DNA of 64,000 nucleotides, from assembly GCF_021496665.1 (NCBI RefSeq), contig NZ_CP071246.1:1-64000 (forward strand), given 5' to 3'. The stretch is from Corynebacterium sp. CNCTC7651. Lineage in GTDB: Bacteria; Actinomycetota; Actinomycetes; Mycobacteriales; Mycobacteriaceae. The position numbers were made by a program, and so were the translations under genes. Under the pieces are notes generated by a model, which saw only the letters and a program-made list of their open reading frames with translations, was not told where the DNA came from and did no database searches. Of the stretch, positions 6,355 through 16,060 are shown in pieces. Within the stretch, counting starts at the first letter, position 1. The number at the start of each line of letters is the position of its first letter.

Positions 6355-8771
6355 ATGAGGATCACCCCGAAGACTCGCACCGTCGCTGGGCTGTCGCTGG
6401 CAGCCGCGGTTGCTGGCACCGTCGCTATTGCACCTGTGCAGGCGCAGGAGCCGACTGAGACCACCCCGGCGCCCGCCTCGACCCAGGAGAAGGTTGACAC
6501 CGGTGCCGTTGTCCGGGGGATCAACGGGATTCAGCAGAACTTGGAGAAGCGAACACCAAGGTCGTGCGCCCGGGCAGCGGTACCGCCCACGCGCGCTACT
6601 CCGTCAGTGGCTGGACCTACACCGCGGCGGCGTACAACCCCGTCAACAACCGCATCTACGCCATTTCCACGGGCGAGAACGGCAAGCCGGCTGGCCACCT
6701 GCTGCGCATGTTCACGGACCGCGAGGGCGTGTCTGACCTCGGCGCCCTGAGCCTGGGCGCCGATTTCCCCACGAACACGATCGCATCCGCCGCGTTTACC
6801 TCCCGCGGCGAGCTGGTCCTGTTCTCCGGCCCGAACTTCCGCGTCTTCGACCTGTCCAAGGACAAGGTGGAGGGCGAGGTCACCAACATTGCCGCCGTCC
6901 GCGCGCGCACTGGGGAGCTTTTGCTTGACGACGGTGTGGGCAACGTCGGCGTCCCCAGCGCCTGGGCCTCTGTTGTCGCCGACGGCAAGGCGAAGGAGCT
7001 GTACGCCGTCTCCCGCGACCCGCAGGGCGCTCCGTACCTGTGGACGCTGAACATTGATTCCGGCCGCGTCCAGATCGCGCCGCTGCAGGTTGCGACGGGC
7101 GTTGACCTGGAGCCGATCGGGGAGCTGAACTACGCGTTCACCAAGGACGCGAAGGATGCCAAGAGTGCCGCCACCCTGGTTTTCGCGGACGATCAGGCCC
7201 GCACGATCGAGGTGCGCGACGGCGCTGTCGTGGCCACCTACCTGGGCCGCGAGATTGTGGATAACTTCCGCGAGATCGCGTACCTGCCCAAGGGTGCCGG
7301 CTACAAGGCCATGACCCAGTTTGCCAAGCCCGCGCCGGAGGCGGCCGAGGCCGCTGCTGCACCGGCGGGCGAGGGCGTGCAGGCATACGACACTGCTGTG
7401 CCGTCCATCCCGACCGTGATCGCCCCGCAGTTCGAGCCGACCGCGTCTCCGGTCCAGACCGCGCAGGTTGAGGCCGGCGCACCGGCCCCGGCAGAGGTTG
7501 CGGACCGCCCGGTGGTCTTCACCGTGGTGGATGAGAAGGGCCACTCCCAGCAGGGCGTAGACATTGAGATCGAGGGCACCGACATCTCCGGCGTGACCGA
7601 CAAGAACGGCCAGGCCAAGCTGGACGTGCCGGGTGTGGATGTTGTTGCCAACGTGGACGGCGCCGTGTCCGTGGTCCGCGCGGATGCGCAGTCCCACCGC
7701 GTGACCCTGCTGGCGGACAAGACCGTCTCCGTCACCCCGAACGCGGAGGGTGTGTATGAGGCCCACAAGCTTGCCGTCACCGTCAAGGACGTCAACGGTC
7801 TCGCCGTGGAAGGTGCGACGGTGACTGGCCTGGTGGGCACCACCGAGGTGTCGGTGCAGACCAATAAGGCCGGCCTGGCGGAGATTGACATCCCGGAGCT
7901 GAAGACCAAGGAGGCGTACAGCTTCAAGGTGTCCAAGGACGGCACCGTCCAGGACTTCACCGCCACTAGCGATGACCAGGCGAAGTCCGTCACCATGGCG
8001 AACCTGATCATCGCCACCGCTCCGGTGACCACCACTACCTCGACCACCTCCACCACCCGCCGCAGCACCCAGACCACGGGTGCCCGCTTCCACGACGCGA
8101 CCATCCGCGTCCGCGTGGTCACCGAGGGCGGCGACCCGGTGCAGGATGCCGAGGTCTACAGCGTGGACGGCCTGAACATCCAGACCCGCGGCGTGAACTA
8201 CACCTCCGGCCTGACTAACCGTTACGGCGAGGTGGACGTCTTCATCCCGGGCAACACCGGCAACGGCCAGAAAGTTCGCCTGGGCATCCGCACCGCCCCC
8301 AGCGGCTACAGGACCGTGACGCAGCAGGTGGACCGCGACGAGGACGGCGTGACCATGACGCTGCCTAAGGCGCCGACCACGACGTCGTCAAGCAAGTCCC
8401 GCCCCCAGGAGATCCTGGAAGTGATCAACGAGGTGCAGCCGCTCATCGCTGCCCTGGGCGGTTCCGCGGCGATCGGCGCTGGCCTGCGCGGCCAGCCGGT
8501 CACCACCACCCGCTCCGTCCCCGCCGGCACCTCCGTTGTGCTGACCGGCACCAACCTGGCCGGTATGTCCACCGGTCGCACCACTAGCGTCCCGCAGGCC
8601 ACCGGCAGCGTGGTGGTGGAGAACACCCGCACGACCACCAGCGTGTCCGTGGAGGTCTACGAGGAGCTGGCCAACACCGGTACCCCGATGCAGGCTGTGA
8701 TCACCCTTGGCCTGCTGTCCGTGTTGGTCGGTGGTGCCTATGTGGCTATGGGGCGCCGTCGAGAAGCGTAG
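6355..8771 (+). pseudogene. Sortase-anchored (LANTG) surface protein, disrupted by a 1-nt deletion
   Basis: The gene starts with a signal peptide, MRITPKTRTVAGLSLAAAVAG...APVQAQE, after an AGAGGTAA-like site. Near 6547-6550 it shifts frame: the first frame runs into low-quality sequence and stops at 6750. The next frame (open from about 6543 to 8771, 735 aa from a GTG at 6564) continues ANTKVVRPGSGTAHARYSV. One missing G in GAGAAGGCGAAC would account for this. The body has a propeller-like region (SGWTYTAAAYNPVNNRIYAIS), then carboxypeptidase-regulatory/CnaB-like repeats (VVFTVVDEKGHSQQGVDIEI; VTVKDVNGLAVEGATV), a Thr/Ser linker and a third repeat. The C-terminus has LANTG, a hydrophobic helix and the positive tail GRRREA, a class E-type sorting signal. 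If the shift is real, the anchored product is not exported. Confidence 0.75.
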
Positions 8772-8774
8772 AGC

Positions 8775-9794
8775 TTAGAACACCTCGACGCGGCCGCCCA
8801 CGGCCTCGATCTGCTGCAGCTGCTTCAGCCACCCCGGTCCGCCGGGGTGGACGCGCATCACGGGGCGCGAGGAAATCCGCACCGGCGACACGGACTCGCG
8901 GCGCGCGCCGGAACGCGCGGCCATGCGGGTGTGCGCGCGGTTGCCGGCCTCCGCGAGGTACTGCATGTCCGGGCGCTCGGCGCTCAGGCCTTCGCGCGCG
9001 CCCTCCAGCAGCCCGATGAACTCGTCGAGCACCTTGACCAGCTGCTCCGCGTTCGTCTCGCACATGTTGCGCACTAGCGAAGGCTGCGTCGCTGCCACGC
9101 GCGTCGCGCCCTTGAAGGAGCCTGCAGCGAGCGACTGCGCGAGCGTGTTCCCGCGGTCGCCCACAATGGACAGCGCCTCCGCGATCACGTGCGGCAGGTG
9201 GGACACGCGCGCCACGGCCTCGTCGTGCTTCGCGGCGGACACGGGCACGGCCTCCGCCCCCACCAGCGACGCCATGCGGCACACCTGCGTGAACAGCGCC
9301 GCCCACCCCTCGGGTACGCGGTCCGAGGCCGCCGCGAAGTCGTACGTGACCACCCACGCCGCGCCCGCGAACAGCCCCTCGTGCGACGCACCCCAGCCGG
9401 AGGACTCGGTCCCCGCCATCGGGTGCCCGCCCACGTAGCGCTCGAGCATTCCATGCTTTTCGACGATCCCTTCAACCGGCCCCTTCACCGAGACCACATC
9501 GGTGATTCCGCAGCTCGGCGCGTGCTCCGCGATGGCCACGACGATGTCCTCCACCACGTCGAACGGCACCGCGATGACGATCAAGGCGCCGTCTGCCTCC
9601 GCGCGCGCGAGCACCGCGGGCAGGTCCGTGGACACCTCGAAGCCATCCGCGGCGGCCTGGCGCGCGCCCGCGTTGGAGTGGGTGTAGCCGTAGACGCGCT
9701 CGCCGGCCTTGGCCAGGTCGCGCATCAGCGAACCGCCGATCAGGCCGTTGCCGATGATGCAGACGGGGGGCAAAACGTGTGCGCTGGCGTTCAT
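8775..9794 (-). CDS. tyrA: Prephenate dehydrogenase
   Basis: A 339-residue TyrA-family enzyme that oxidatively decarboxylates prephenate (or arogenate) in tyrosine synthesis. The N-terminal Rossmann domain opens with CIIGNGLIGGSLMRDL. The catalytic region has GGHPMAGTESSGWGA, with the conserved histidine and the HPxxG-type motif. The helical dimerisation domain contains VSHLPHVIAEAL. TAGACT ends 7 nt before the ATG and no Shine-Dalgarno sequence is present, so a leaderless message is likely. It converges on the preceding surface-protein gene with only 3 bp between stop codons. There is no fused chorismate mutase or ACT domain. Confidence 0.92.
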   Translation of the reverse strand: MNASAHVLPPVCIIGNGLIGGSLMRDLAKAGERVYGYTHSNAGARQAAADGFEVSTDLPAVLARAEADGALIVIAVPFDVVEDIVVAIAEHAPSCGITDVVSVKGPVEGIVEKHGMLERYVGGHPMAGTESSGWGASHEGLFAGAAWVVTYDFAAASDRVPEGWAALFTQVCRMASLVGAEAVPVSAAKHDEAVARVSHLPHVIAEALSIVGDRGNTLAQSLAAGSFKGATRVAATQPSLVRNMCETNAEQLVKVLDEFIGLLEGAREGLSAERPDMQYLAEAGNRAHTRMAARSGARRESVSPVRISSRPVMRVHPGGPGWLKQLQQIEAVGGRVEVF

Positions 9795-9801
9795 TCGCTT
9801 G

Positions 9802-9807
9802 AGTCTA
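9802..9807 (-). promoter_or_regulatory. -10 element (TAGACT) for tyrA, leaderless start
   Basis: TAGACT on the minus strand is separated by 7 nt from the tyrA ATG. A second -10-like box (TACCCT at 9832-9837) faces the opposite direction toward the next gene. Confidence 0.5.
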
Positions 9808-9846
9808 TCCCCGCGCGCCGAGTTCCGGGACTACCCTGTTGGAACC

Positions 9847-10329
9847 ATGAGCCAGGATTATCAGGACGGGTTTGCCGTGACCGTTGCGCGCCGCGACGGC
9901 GGCTGGGTGGTCCGCGAGTTCAAGGACGATTTCACCAGCTTGGACACTTCCGTCGCCGCCGTGCGTGCCCTGCGCAGCGAGGGTGCGGCGTTTGCCATCC
10001 TCAACGTTGAGGAGGATTACCTGGTGGTGGTGCGCCCGGGCCCGAGCAGCATCCGCGTGCTCATCTCGGACGCGACGATGGCGGTGGACGACGATTTCGC
10101 GGCAGACGTCCTCGCCGAGGCCGGCATCGAGGTCCCGGACATCGACCCGGACGAGCTCGACGACGTGGACGCGTGGGCCGAGGGCGATTTCGCGATCTTC
10201 GCGGACCTCGGGCTTTCGGAGGAGCGCTTGAGCATTTTGCTTGACGACGATGCAGATCCCGACGACCTCGCCGACACCATCGCCGCCGAGCTTGGCTTCG
10301 CCGACGAGCTTGCCGACGCCCTTGACTAG
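9847..10329 (+). CDS. Putative tRNA adenosine deaminase-associated protein
   Basis: A 160-residue acidic protein (MSQDYQDGFAVTVARRDGGW...) with Asp/Glu-rich C-terminal segments. It belongs to the actinobacterial family annotated as tRNA adenosine deaminase-associated because it regularly lies directly upstream of tadA. Here the stop codon overlaps or abuts the next gene's start, so the two are almost certainly co-transcribed. The internal LDDDADPDDLADTIAAELG run is rich in acidic residues. Its molecular role is not established; an accessory role with TadA is inferred from linkage only. The start was chosen at the ATG following a -10-like TACCCT by 9 nt. Confidence 0.75.
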   Translation: MSQDYQDGFAVTVARRDGGWVVREFKDDFTSLDTSVAAVRALRSEGAAFAILNVEEDYLVVVRPGPSSIRVLISDATMAVDDDFAADVLAEAGIEVPDIDPDELDDVDAWAEGDFAIFADLGLSEERLSILLDDDADPDDLADTIAAELGFADELADALD

Positions 10330-10828
10330 CCCGCGCCAGCCCCGCGAGGCGCGCGAGCCGCGCCAGAGCGCCGGGGAGCGCGAAGCCGCCCGCCGGATGC
10401 GCGAGGCCATCGCGCTGGCCAACACAACCCCGCCGGGCGACGTGCCCGTTGGCGCGATTGTCTATTCGGCCGCTGGGGAGGTGGTGGGGCGGGGGGTGAA
10501 CCGTCGAGAAGCGGATGGGGACCCCACGGCCCACGCGGAAGTTGCCGCGATACGCCAGGCAGCGCGGACCCTGGGCTCCTGGCGCCTGGACGGGTGCGAG
10601 CTGGTGGTGACGCTGGAGCCGTGCACGATGTGCGCCGGCGCGATCCTAGGCGCGCGGGTGAAGTCCGTGGTGTTCGGGGCGTATGAGCCGAAGACGGGGG
10701 CGTGCGGGTCGCTCTTGGACGCGCTGCGGGACCCGCACCACCTGCACACGGTGGAGGTGCGCGGGGGCGTGCTGGAGGCCGAAACGGCCCAGCTCATGAG
10801 CGACTTTTTCGGCGGTCTGCGCGCGTGA
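10322..10828 (+). CDS. tadA: tRNA-specific adenosine deaminase
   Basis: TadA deaminates A34 to inosine in tRNA-Arg(ACG), two copies of which are encoded in this window. The zinc site is seen in HAEVAAIRQA (His ligand and catalytic Glu) and PCTMCAGAIL (the two Cys ligands). The core starts with MREAIALANTTPPGDVPVGAIVY. The start is uncertain. The TTG at 10322 overlaps the upstream stop (TTGACTAG) and gives about 168 residues. The ATG at 10397 gives 143 residues and matches the usual N-terminus. The longer frame back to 10241 overlaps the upstream gene and seems unlikely. Confidence 0.9.
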   Translation: MTSPRQPREAREPRQSAGEREAARRMREAIALANTTPPGDVPVGAIVYSAAGEVVGRGVNRREADGDPTAHAEVAAIRQAARTLGSWRLDGCELVVTLEPCTMCAGAILGARVKSVVFGAYEPKTGACGSLLDALRDPHHLHTVEVRGGVLEAETAQLMSDFFGGLRA

Positions 10829-10862
10829 CTGAATTGTTATGGCGGGTGGGGCGTGACGGGGG

Positions 10863-10868
10863 CTACAC
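10863..10868 (+). promoter_or_regulatory. -10 element (TACACT) for the CsbD-like gene
   Basis: TACACT lies about 40 bp before the ATG in the short intergenic gap. CsbD proteins are often stress induced, but I cannot assign the sigma factor from the upstream sequence. Confidence 0.35.
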
Positions 10869-10909
10869 TCGAGTTTGTTAGTTATTAACTGAAATTTAAG
10901 GAGGCCACC

Positions 10910-11170
10910 ATGGCACTTGAGGGCAAGGGCGACCAGCTGAAGGGCGACATCAAGGAAGCTGCCGGCGACCTGACTGGCAACGACCAGCTTAAGAACGAGG
11001 GCAAGGCCGACCAGCTCGGCGGCGAGATCAAGGAGAAGCTGTCCGAGGCGGGCGATGCCGTCAAGGACAAGTTCAACGAGGTCGCTGCCAAGGTTGAGGA
11101 CAAGCGCGAAGAGCACGAGGCCAAGAAGGACATCGAGGACGCAGCAGACCGCGCTGCTGACCAGATCTAA
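10910..11170 (+). CDS. CsbD-family stress protein
   Basis: An 86-residue highly charged, probably helical protein. It starts MALEGKGDQLKGDIKEAAGDLTGNDQLKNEGKAD, the CsbD signature of two K-G-x-x-x-x-K/D-like repeats. It has no cysteines and no membrane segment. A strong Shine-Dalgarno sequence (AAGGAGG) 6 nt upstream fixes the start. CsbD proteins are abundant general-stress proteins of unknown biochemical role. The C-terminal 30 residues (KVEDKREEHEAKKDIEDAADRAADQI) look like a coiled coil. Confidence 0.88.
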   Translation: MALEGKGDQLKGDIKEAAGDLTGNDQLKNEGKADQLGGEIKEKLSEAGDAVKDKFNEVAAKVEDKREEHEAKKDIEDAADRAADQI

Positions 11171-11208
11171 TTTGGTTCGCGCGACGCGCAGCCGTTACTG
11201 TAACTAGC

Positions 11209-11296
11209 GGTAGCGTGTCCGAGCGGCCGAAGGTACTCGCCTCGAAAGCGAGTGTGGGTAAAACCACCGCGGGTTCAAATCCCGCCGCTACCGCCA
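11209..11296 (+). tRNA. tRNA-Ser (anticodon CGA)
   Basis: A class II tRNA with acceptor GGTAGCG/CGCTACC, a long variable arm, T-arm GCGGGTTCAAATCCCGC and encoded CCA. The anticodon CGA is at 11243-11245 and reads UCG. Confidence 0.95.
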
Positions 11297-11303
11297 GTAC
11301 CTG

Positions 11304-11342
11304 CACCCCGTGGGACGTGACACCGTCTCGCGGGGTGTTTTG
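11304..11342 (+). terminator. Rho-independent terminator after tRNA-Ser(CGA)
   Basis: CACCCCGTGGGA and the downstream CGCGGGGTG form a stem with a long loop, followed by TTTTGCTGT. It separates the tRNA from the MMPL gene. Confidence 0.55.
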
Positions 11343-11369
11343 CTGTCAACGTCAAGAAAGGATCCACCC

Positions 11370-13778
11370 GTGGCGAAGCTGTTGTTTAAGCTGGGGCGCT
11401 GGTCCTACCTAAACCCGTGGCGCGTGATTGTCGCCTGGCTGCTCATTTTGGCGGCGTCTGCGGGTGTGGCTTTTTCGCTGATGCGCCCCTTCACGTCGGA
11501 GTTCGCCATCACGGGCACCCCGGCGATTGAGGCGCTGGACACGCTGGACAGGAACTTCCCCGGCCAGGGGGACGTGGCCACCTCGCCGTCGGTGAACTTG
11601 GTGTTCGCCGCCCCGGAGGGCCGCCAGCTCACGGAGCCCGAGTTCATGGCGGCGATGGATGCCACCGTGCGCCACCTCGAGGACAACTTGCAGATGGAGG
11701 GCACGGAGCGCTTCGGCAACCCGGTGCGCGTGAACGCGGAGCTCCAACGCACCCTTATCGGCGAGATGACCGCCATGGGCCTGCCGGAGGAGAGCGCGCG
11801 GGCGGACGCCTACAACATTCGCATGGTGTCGGACTCCGGGAGCATTGGCTTTACGACGTTCGAATTCGCAGCCGAGTCCCAATTCCAAGTCACGGATGCG
11901 GACCGGCAAGCGGTCGCGGACGCGATGCAGATCGGCCGCGATGCCGGCCTGCAGGTGGAGGCCGGCGGCCCCGGCTACGGCGACCCGATCGAGATCAACA
12001 CCACCTCCGAGATGATCGGCATCGGCATCGCGTTTCTGGTGCTGCTGGTCACCTTCGGGTCCTTGGTGGCGTCGACGATGCCGATCGTGACCGCGGTTGT
12101 GGGCGTGGGCATCGGCGCGCTGGCCGTGCTCACCGCCACCCACTGGGTGGAGCTGAACGACGTCACCCCGGTGTTGGCCGTGATGATCGGCCTGGCCGTA
12201 GGCATTGACTACGCCCTGTTCATCCTGTCGCGCTACCGCCAGGAGCGCCGCACACTGCCCGGCCCGGACGCGGCCGGCATGGCGGTGGGTACCGCCGGCT
12301 CCTCCGTCGTCTTCGCCGGCACCACCGTGTTCGTGGCGCTAGTGGCGCTGGTACTAGCGGACATTGAGTTCCTGTCCTGGATGGGCATCTCCGCCGCGTT
12401 CACTGTGCTCGTGTCCGTGTTCGTCGCGCTGACCATGCTGCCGGCGCTGCTGGGCGCGTGGGGCGACCGCGCGTTCGGCGGCCGCATCCCCGGCATCGCC
12501 GGCCATGCTGGTCCGGGATCGCGCCCGGCGAAGGACTTGGATAAGCGGTCGGTTGGTAGGTCTTGGGTGAACGTCGTCAAGCGAATGCCCGCGGTAGTGA
12601 TGGCGGCGGTGGTGCTGGGGCTGGGTGCGATGAGTGCCCCGGTGCTGGGGCTGGAGATGGCGCTGCCGTCGGACACCACCTCCAACAAGGACACCACGCA
12701 GCGCAAGGCCGCGGACCTGATGGCGGAGGGTTTCGGCCCGGGTGTGAACGCGCCGCTTTTGATTGTGGTGGACGCGCACGGCGTGAACCCGGACGCGGAG
12801 ATCCTGCAGCCGTACATGGCCGCGGTGCCGGATGAGGCGGGCGGGCGCGCGGAGAAGGCCGCGCTGGCGTCGTTTCTTTACGCCGTGAGCGAGGCGAATT
12901 CCGTCACCGGCGTGGTGCACGCGCAGCTGGTGGGTGTGAACGAGGACCTGACCGCCGCGCAGATCCTGGCCACGCCGGACGGTGGCCCGGAGGAGGAGCG
13001 CACGCTTGCCGTCGCGCACGGCCTGCGCGAAAACAACCGCCAAGTGGAGGACGCCACCGGCGTGACTATCGGCCTGACCGGCCTGACCGCGGTGCAGATG
13101 GACATCACCGAGGAACTCGCCAGCGCGATGCCGCTCTACCTGGGCATTGTGGTGGGGTTGGCAATCATCCTGCTGATGCTGGTGTTCCGCTCCATCATGG
13201 TGCCGTTGGTCGCGGGCCTGGGCTTTTTGCTCTCCGTCGGCGCCGCGTTTGGCCTCACCGTCCTGGTGTGGCAAGACGGCCTGTGGGGGCTGGTGAACAC
13301 GCCGGGGCCGATCTTGTCCTTCCTGCCCATTTTCATGATCGGCGTGACGTTCGGCCTGGCCATGGATTACCAGGTGTTCCTGGTCACCCGCATCCGCGAG
13401 CACTACCTGAAGCTGCGCCGCGCCGGCGACCCGGACGCGGAGCTGCACGCCGTGGAGGAGGCCACGGTGGAAGGCTTCACGCAGGGCGCACGCGTGGTCA
13501 CGGCGGCGGCGATCATCATGATCGCGGTGTTCATCGCGTTCATCAACCAGCCGCTACCGTTTATCCAAATCTTCGGCTTCGCGCTCGGCGTGGCCGTGTT
13601 CTTCGACGCGTTCTTCGTCCGCATGGCGCTGGTCCCCGCCACGATGTTCCTCCTCGGCCGCAGCACGTGGTGGATGCCGCGCTGGCTGGACCGCATCCTG
13701 CCGGAGGTGGACGTCGAGGGCACCGGCATCGAGCACATCCTCGACGACAAGCGCGCACCCCAGGAGGCTCACGCATGA
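11370..13778 (+). CDS. MMPL-family RND transporter
   Basis: An 802-residue inner-membrane protein of the MmpL branch of the RND superfamily. It has the duplicated 6-helix layout: the first helix VIVAWLLILAASAGVAFSL, a large extracytoplasmic loop to about residue 200, a helix bundle including VMIGLAVGIDYALFILSRYRQERR, a second large loop, and a second bundle including FGLAMDYQVFLVTRIREHY. The paired GxxxDY motifs in the helices correspond to the proton-relay Asp-Tyr pairs of MmpL3-type proteins. The family exports lipids such as trehalose mycolates; the substrate here is unknown. The GTG start is chosen for AGAAAGGA 8 nt upstream. It overlaps tgt by 4 nt (ATGA), so the two are translationally coupled. 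Confidence 0.88.
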   Translation: MAKLLFKLGRWSYLNPWRVIVAWLLILAASAGVAFSLMRPFTSEFAITGTPAIEALDTLDRNFPGQGDVATSPSVNLVFAAPEGRQLTEPEFMAAMDATVRHLEDNLQMEGTERFGNPVRVNAELQRTLIGEMTAMGLPEESARADAYNIRMVSDSGSIGFTTFEFAAESQFQVTDADRQAVADAMQIGRDAGLQVEAGGPGYGDPIEINTTSEMIGIGIAFLVLLVTFGSLVASTMPIVTAVVGVGIGALAVLTATHWVELNDVTPVLAVMIGLAVGIDYALFILSRYRQERRTLPGPDAAGMAVGTAGSSVVFAGTTVFVALVALVLADIEFLSWMGISAAFTVLVSVFVALTMLPALLGAWGDRAFGGRIPGIAGHAGPGSRPAKDLDKRSVGRSWVNVVKRMPAVVMAAVVLGLGAMSAPVLGLEMALPSDTTSNKDTTQRKAADLMAEGFGPGVNAPLLIVVDAHGVNPDAEILQPYMAAVPDEAGGRAEKAALASFLYAVSEANSVTGVVHAQLVGVNEDLTAAQILATPDGGPEEERTLAVAHGLRENNRQVEDATGVTIGLTGLTAVQMDITEELASAMPLYLGIVVGLAIILLMLVFRSIMVPLVAGLGFLLSVGAAFGLTVLVWQDGLWGLVNTPGPILSFLPIFMIGVTFGLAMDYQVFLVTRIREHYLKLRRAGDPDAELHAVEEATVEGFTQGARVVTAAAIIMIAVFIAFINQPLPFIQIFGFALGVAVFFDAFFVRMALVPATMFLLGRSTWWMPRWLDRILPEVDVEGTGIEHILDDKRAPQEAHA

Positions 13779-15028
13779 CATTCACTCCGCGCACCTTGCT
13801 TTACGACGGTCCCTTCCAACCCGGCAAGCACGGCCGCACCGGCACGATTCACACGCCGCACGGGGATATTCAGACGCCCGCGTTCATCCCGGTGGCCACA
13901 AAGGCGACGGTGAAAACGCTCACGCCGGAGCAGGTGCGCGAGACCGGCGCGCAGGCGATCTTGTCCAACGCGTACCACCTGTACCTGCAGCCCGGCCCGG
14001 ACATTGTGGATGAGGCCGGGGGCGTGGCCGCGTTCGAGCACTGGGACGGGCCGACGTACACCGACTCCGGCGGGTTCCAGGTGATGAGCTTGGGCGTTGG
14101 TTTCCGCAAAGTGCTGGCGATGGACACCGCGGGGCTTTCGGAGGGCGACATCCGCGCCGCCAACAAGGACCGCATGGCCCGCGTGGATGATGACGGCGTG
14201 GATTTTAGAAGCGTCATCGACGGCTCCAACCACCGCTTCACGCCCGAGGTGTCCATGCAGATCCAGCACCAGCTGGGCGCCGACATCATTTTCGCGTTCG
14301 ACGAGCTGACCACGCTGGTGGATACCCGCGATTACCAGGAGCATTCCGTCGAGCGCACGCGCCGCTGGGCCAAGCGCTGCCTGGATGAGCACGACCGCCT
14401 CACCCGCGAACGCGCCGCCACCCACCCCGACAGGCCCGAACAATCCTTGTGGGGCGTGGTGCAGGGGGCGCAGTATGAAGACCTTCGTCGAAAAGCAACC
14501 CGCGGCTTGTTGGAGCTGGACCGCGAGGCGCGCGAGGAGGGCAAGCGCGGCTTCGGCGGCTTCGGCATCGGCGGTGCCCTGGAGAAGGAGAACCTGGGCA
14601 CGATTGTGGGCTGGGTGACGGATGAATTGCCCGTGGATAAGCCAAGGCACCTGCTAGGCATCTCCGAGCCGGACGATATTTTCACCGCGGTGGAGGCGGG
14701 CGCGGACACGTTTGATTGCGTCGCGCCCACGCGCCTCGGCCGCCGCGGCGGTGTGTACACGCTGGATGGGCGCATGAACCTGACGGCCGCGCGCTTCAAG
14801 CGGGATTTCGCGGGCGTGGACGAGGAGTTCGGCGGTTACGTGTCGCGCAATTACTCCCGCGCGTACATCCACCACCTGCTCAAGGCCAAGGAATACCTGG
14901 CCGGGACCCTGTGCACCATGCACAACCTGGAGTTCATGGTGCGGCTGGTGGACAACATCCGCGCAGCCATCGACGGCGGGTATTACGAGGCCTACCGCGA
15001 CGAATTCCTGGGCCGCTACTATGCCTAG
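13775..15028 (+). CDS. tgt: tRNA-guanine transglycosylase lacking the zinc-site cysteines
   Basis: A 418-residue TIM-barrel enzyme that exchanges G34 for queuine or preQ1 in GUN-anticodon tRNAs. The active-site motif [11 protein letters not shown] and the second catalytic region [13 protein letters not shown], with its Asp nucleophile, are intact. In the C-terminal zinc subdomain the CxCxxC normally preceding RNYSRAY is replaced by FGGYVS (codons around 14827-14844), leaving only the later histidine in TMHNLEF. The start ATG overlaps the MMPL stop, and the end overlaps gluQRS by 8 nt. No queuosine biosynthesis genes are visible, so salvage of queuine is the more likely source. Confidence 0.9.
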   Translation: MTFTPRTLLYDGPFQPGKHGRTGTIHTPHGDIQTPAFIPVATKATVKTLTPEQVRETGAQAILSNAYHLYLQPGPDIVDEAGGVAAFEHWDGPTYTDSGGFQVMSLGVGFRKVLAMDTAGLSEGDIRAANKDRMARVDDDGVDFRSVIDGSNHRFTPEVSMQIQHQLGADIIFAFDELTTLVDTRDYQEHSVERTRRWAKRCLDEHDRLTRERAATHPDRPEQSLWGVVQGAQYEDLRRKATRGLLELDREAREEGKRGFGGFGIGGALEKENLGTIVGWVTDELPVDKPRHLLGISEPDDIFTAVEAGADTFDCVAPTRLGRRGGVYTLDGRMNLTAARFKRDFAGVDEEFGGYVSRNYSRAYIHHLLKAKEYLAGTLCTMHNLEFMVRLVDNIRAAIDGGYYEAYRDEFLGRYYA

Positions 15029-16007
15029 CGCCGGCCGTTACGCGCCCAGCCCCAGCGGCGACCTGCACTTTGGCAACCTGCGCACCGCGCTGCTCGCGTG
15101 GCTGTTCGCGCGCCAGACCGGCCGCGCGTTTTACATGCGTGTGGAGGACATTGATTCGGAGCGCTCCTCCCGCGCCTCCGCCGACCGCCAGCTCGCGGAC
15201 CTGGCCGCGCTGGGTATTGAGTGGGATCCGCCGGTGATCTACCAGTCCGACCGCCACGCCGCCTACGAGGCCGCGCTTGCCCAGCTGCCCACCTACGAGT
15301 GCTACTGCACCCGCCGCGATATCCGCGAGGCCGCCTCCGCGCCCCACGCGCGCCCCGGCATCTACCCCGGCACCTGCCGCGACTTGTCCCCCGGGGCCCG
15401 TGCTTTACGACGCTCCCAGCTTTCCTCCCAAGGCCGCCTCCCCGCCATCCGCTTGCGTGCCGACGAAACCGAGTGGACCGTGCGCGATTTCTACCATGGC
15501 GAGGTGACCGGGCCTGTTGACGACGTGATTTTGCGCCGCGGCGGCCGCGTCGACCAAGCCCAAGCCGGCGACTGGGCCTACAACTTGGCCGTGGTTGTGG
15601 ACGACGGCTTCCAAGGCGTCGACCAAATCGTCCGCGGCGACGACTTGCTGGATGCCGCCCCCGCCCAGGCGTACCTCGCTAACCTGCTGGGGTATGCGCA
15701 GCCGGAGTACGTGCACGTGCCGTTGGTGGTCAACGCGGAGGGCCGGCGCCTGGCCAAGCGCGACGGTGCCGTGACCCTCCGCGAACTCATCACCGCGCCC
15801 GGCTCCGCCACCACTGCCGGCCCAGACCGCGGCGCGGCCCTCGCCCCCGCGTCCGGCTCAGGCGCCGGCTCGAACACCGCGGGCATAGCTTCGGTGTTTG
15901 CACAGCTGGCGGCCTCGATCGGCTGCCCATCGGCCGCGACCCCCGCCGAGCTGCTCGCACAGTTCGACCCGTCGCAGCTGCCGCGCGACCCCTTCGTTTG
16001 GACCTGA
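15021..16007 (+). CDS. gluQ: Glutamyl-Q tRNA(Asp) synthetase
   Basis: A 328-residue truncated glutamyl-tRNA synthetase paralogue without the anticodon-binding domain. It attaches glutamate to the queuosine of tRNA-Asp. The ATP-binding signature is [17 protein letters not shown] (HIGH-like). The zinc site CYC...YPGTC is visible, and [12 protein letters not shown] stands in for KMSKS. It starts inside the end of tgt, so both steps of Q34 metabolism are encoded in one overlapping operon. A Gly/Ala/Thr-rich insertion near residues 258-285 ([18 protein letters not shown]) is probably a disordered loop. Confidence 0.9.
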   Translation: MPSAGRYAPSPSGDLHFGNLRTALLAWLFARQTGRAFYMRVEDIDSERSSRASADRQLADLAALGIEWDPPVIYQSDRHAAYEAALAQLPTYECYCTRRDIREAASAPHARPGIYPGTCRDLSPGARALRRSQLSSQGRLPAIRLRADETEWTVRDFYHGEVTGPVDDVILRRGGRVDQAQAGDWAYNLAVVVDDGFQGVDQIVRGDDLLDAAPAQAYLANLLGYAQPEYVHVPLVVNAEGRRLAKRDGAVTLRELITAPGSATTAGPDRGAALAPASGSGAGSNTAGIASVFAQLAASIGCPSAATPAELLAQFDPSQLPRDPFVWT

Positions 16008-16060
16008 ATCGGGCCCGCCCCGCGCCGACCCGAGCCGGCACGTCTGGCGCCGCCCCGCCG

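Noticed and set aside
13268..13774. N-terminal extension of tgt through the MMPL gene
   Set aside because: The family start [12 protein letters not shown] is at 13775, and the upstream part is a shadow of the MMPL protein.
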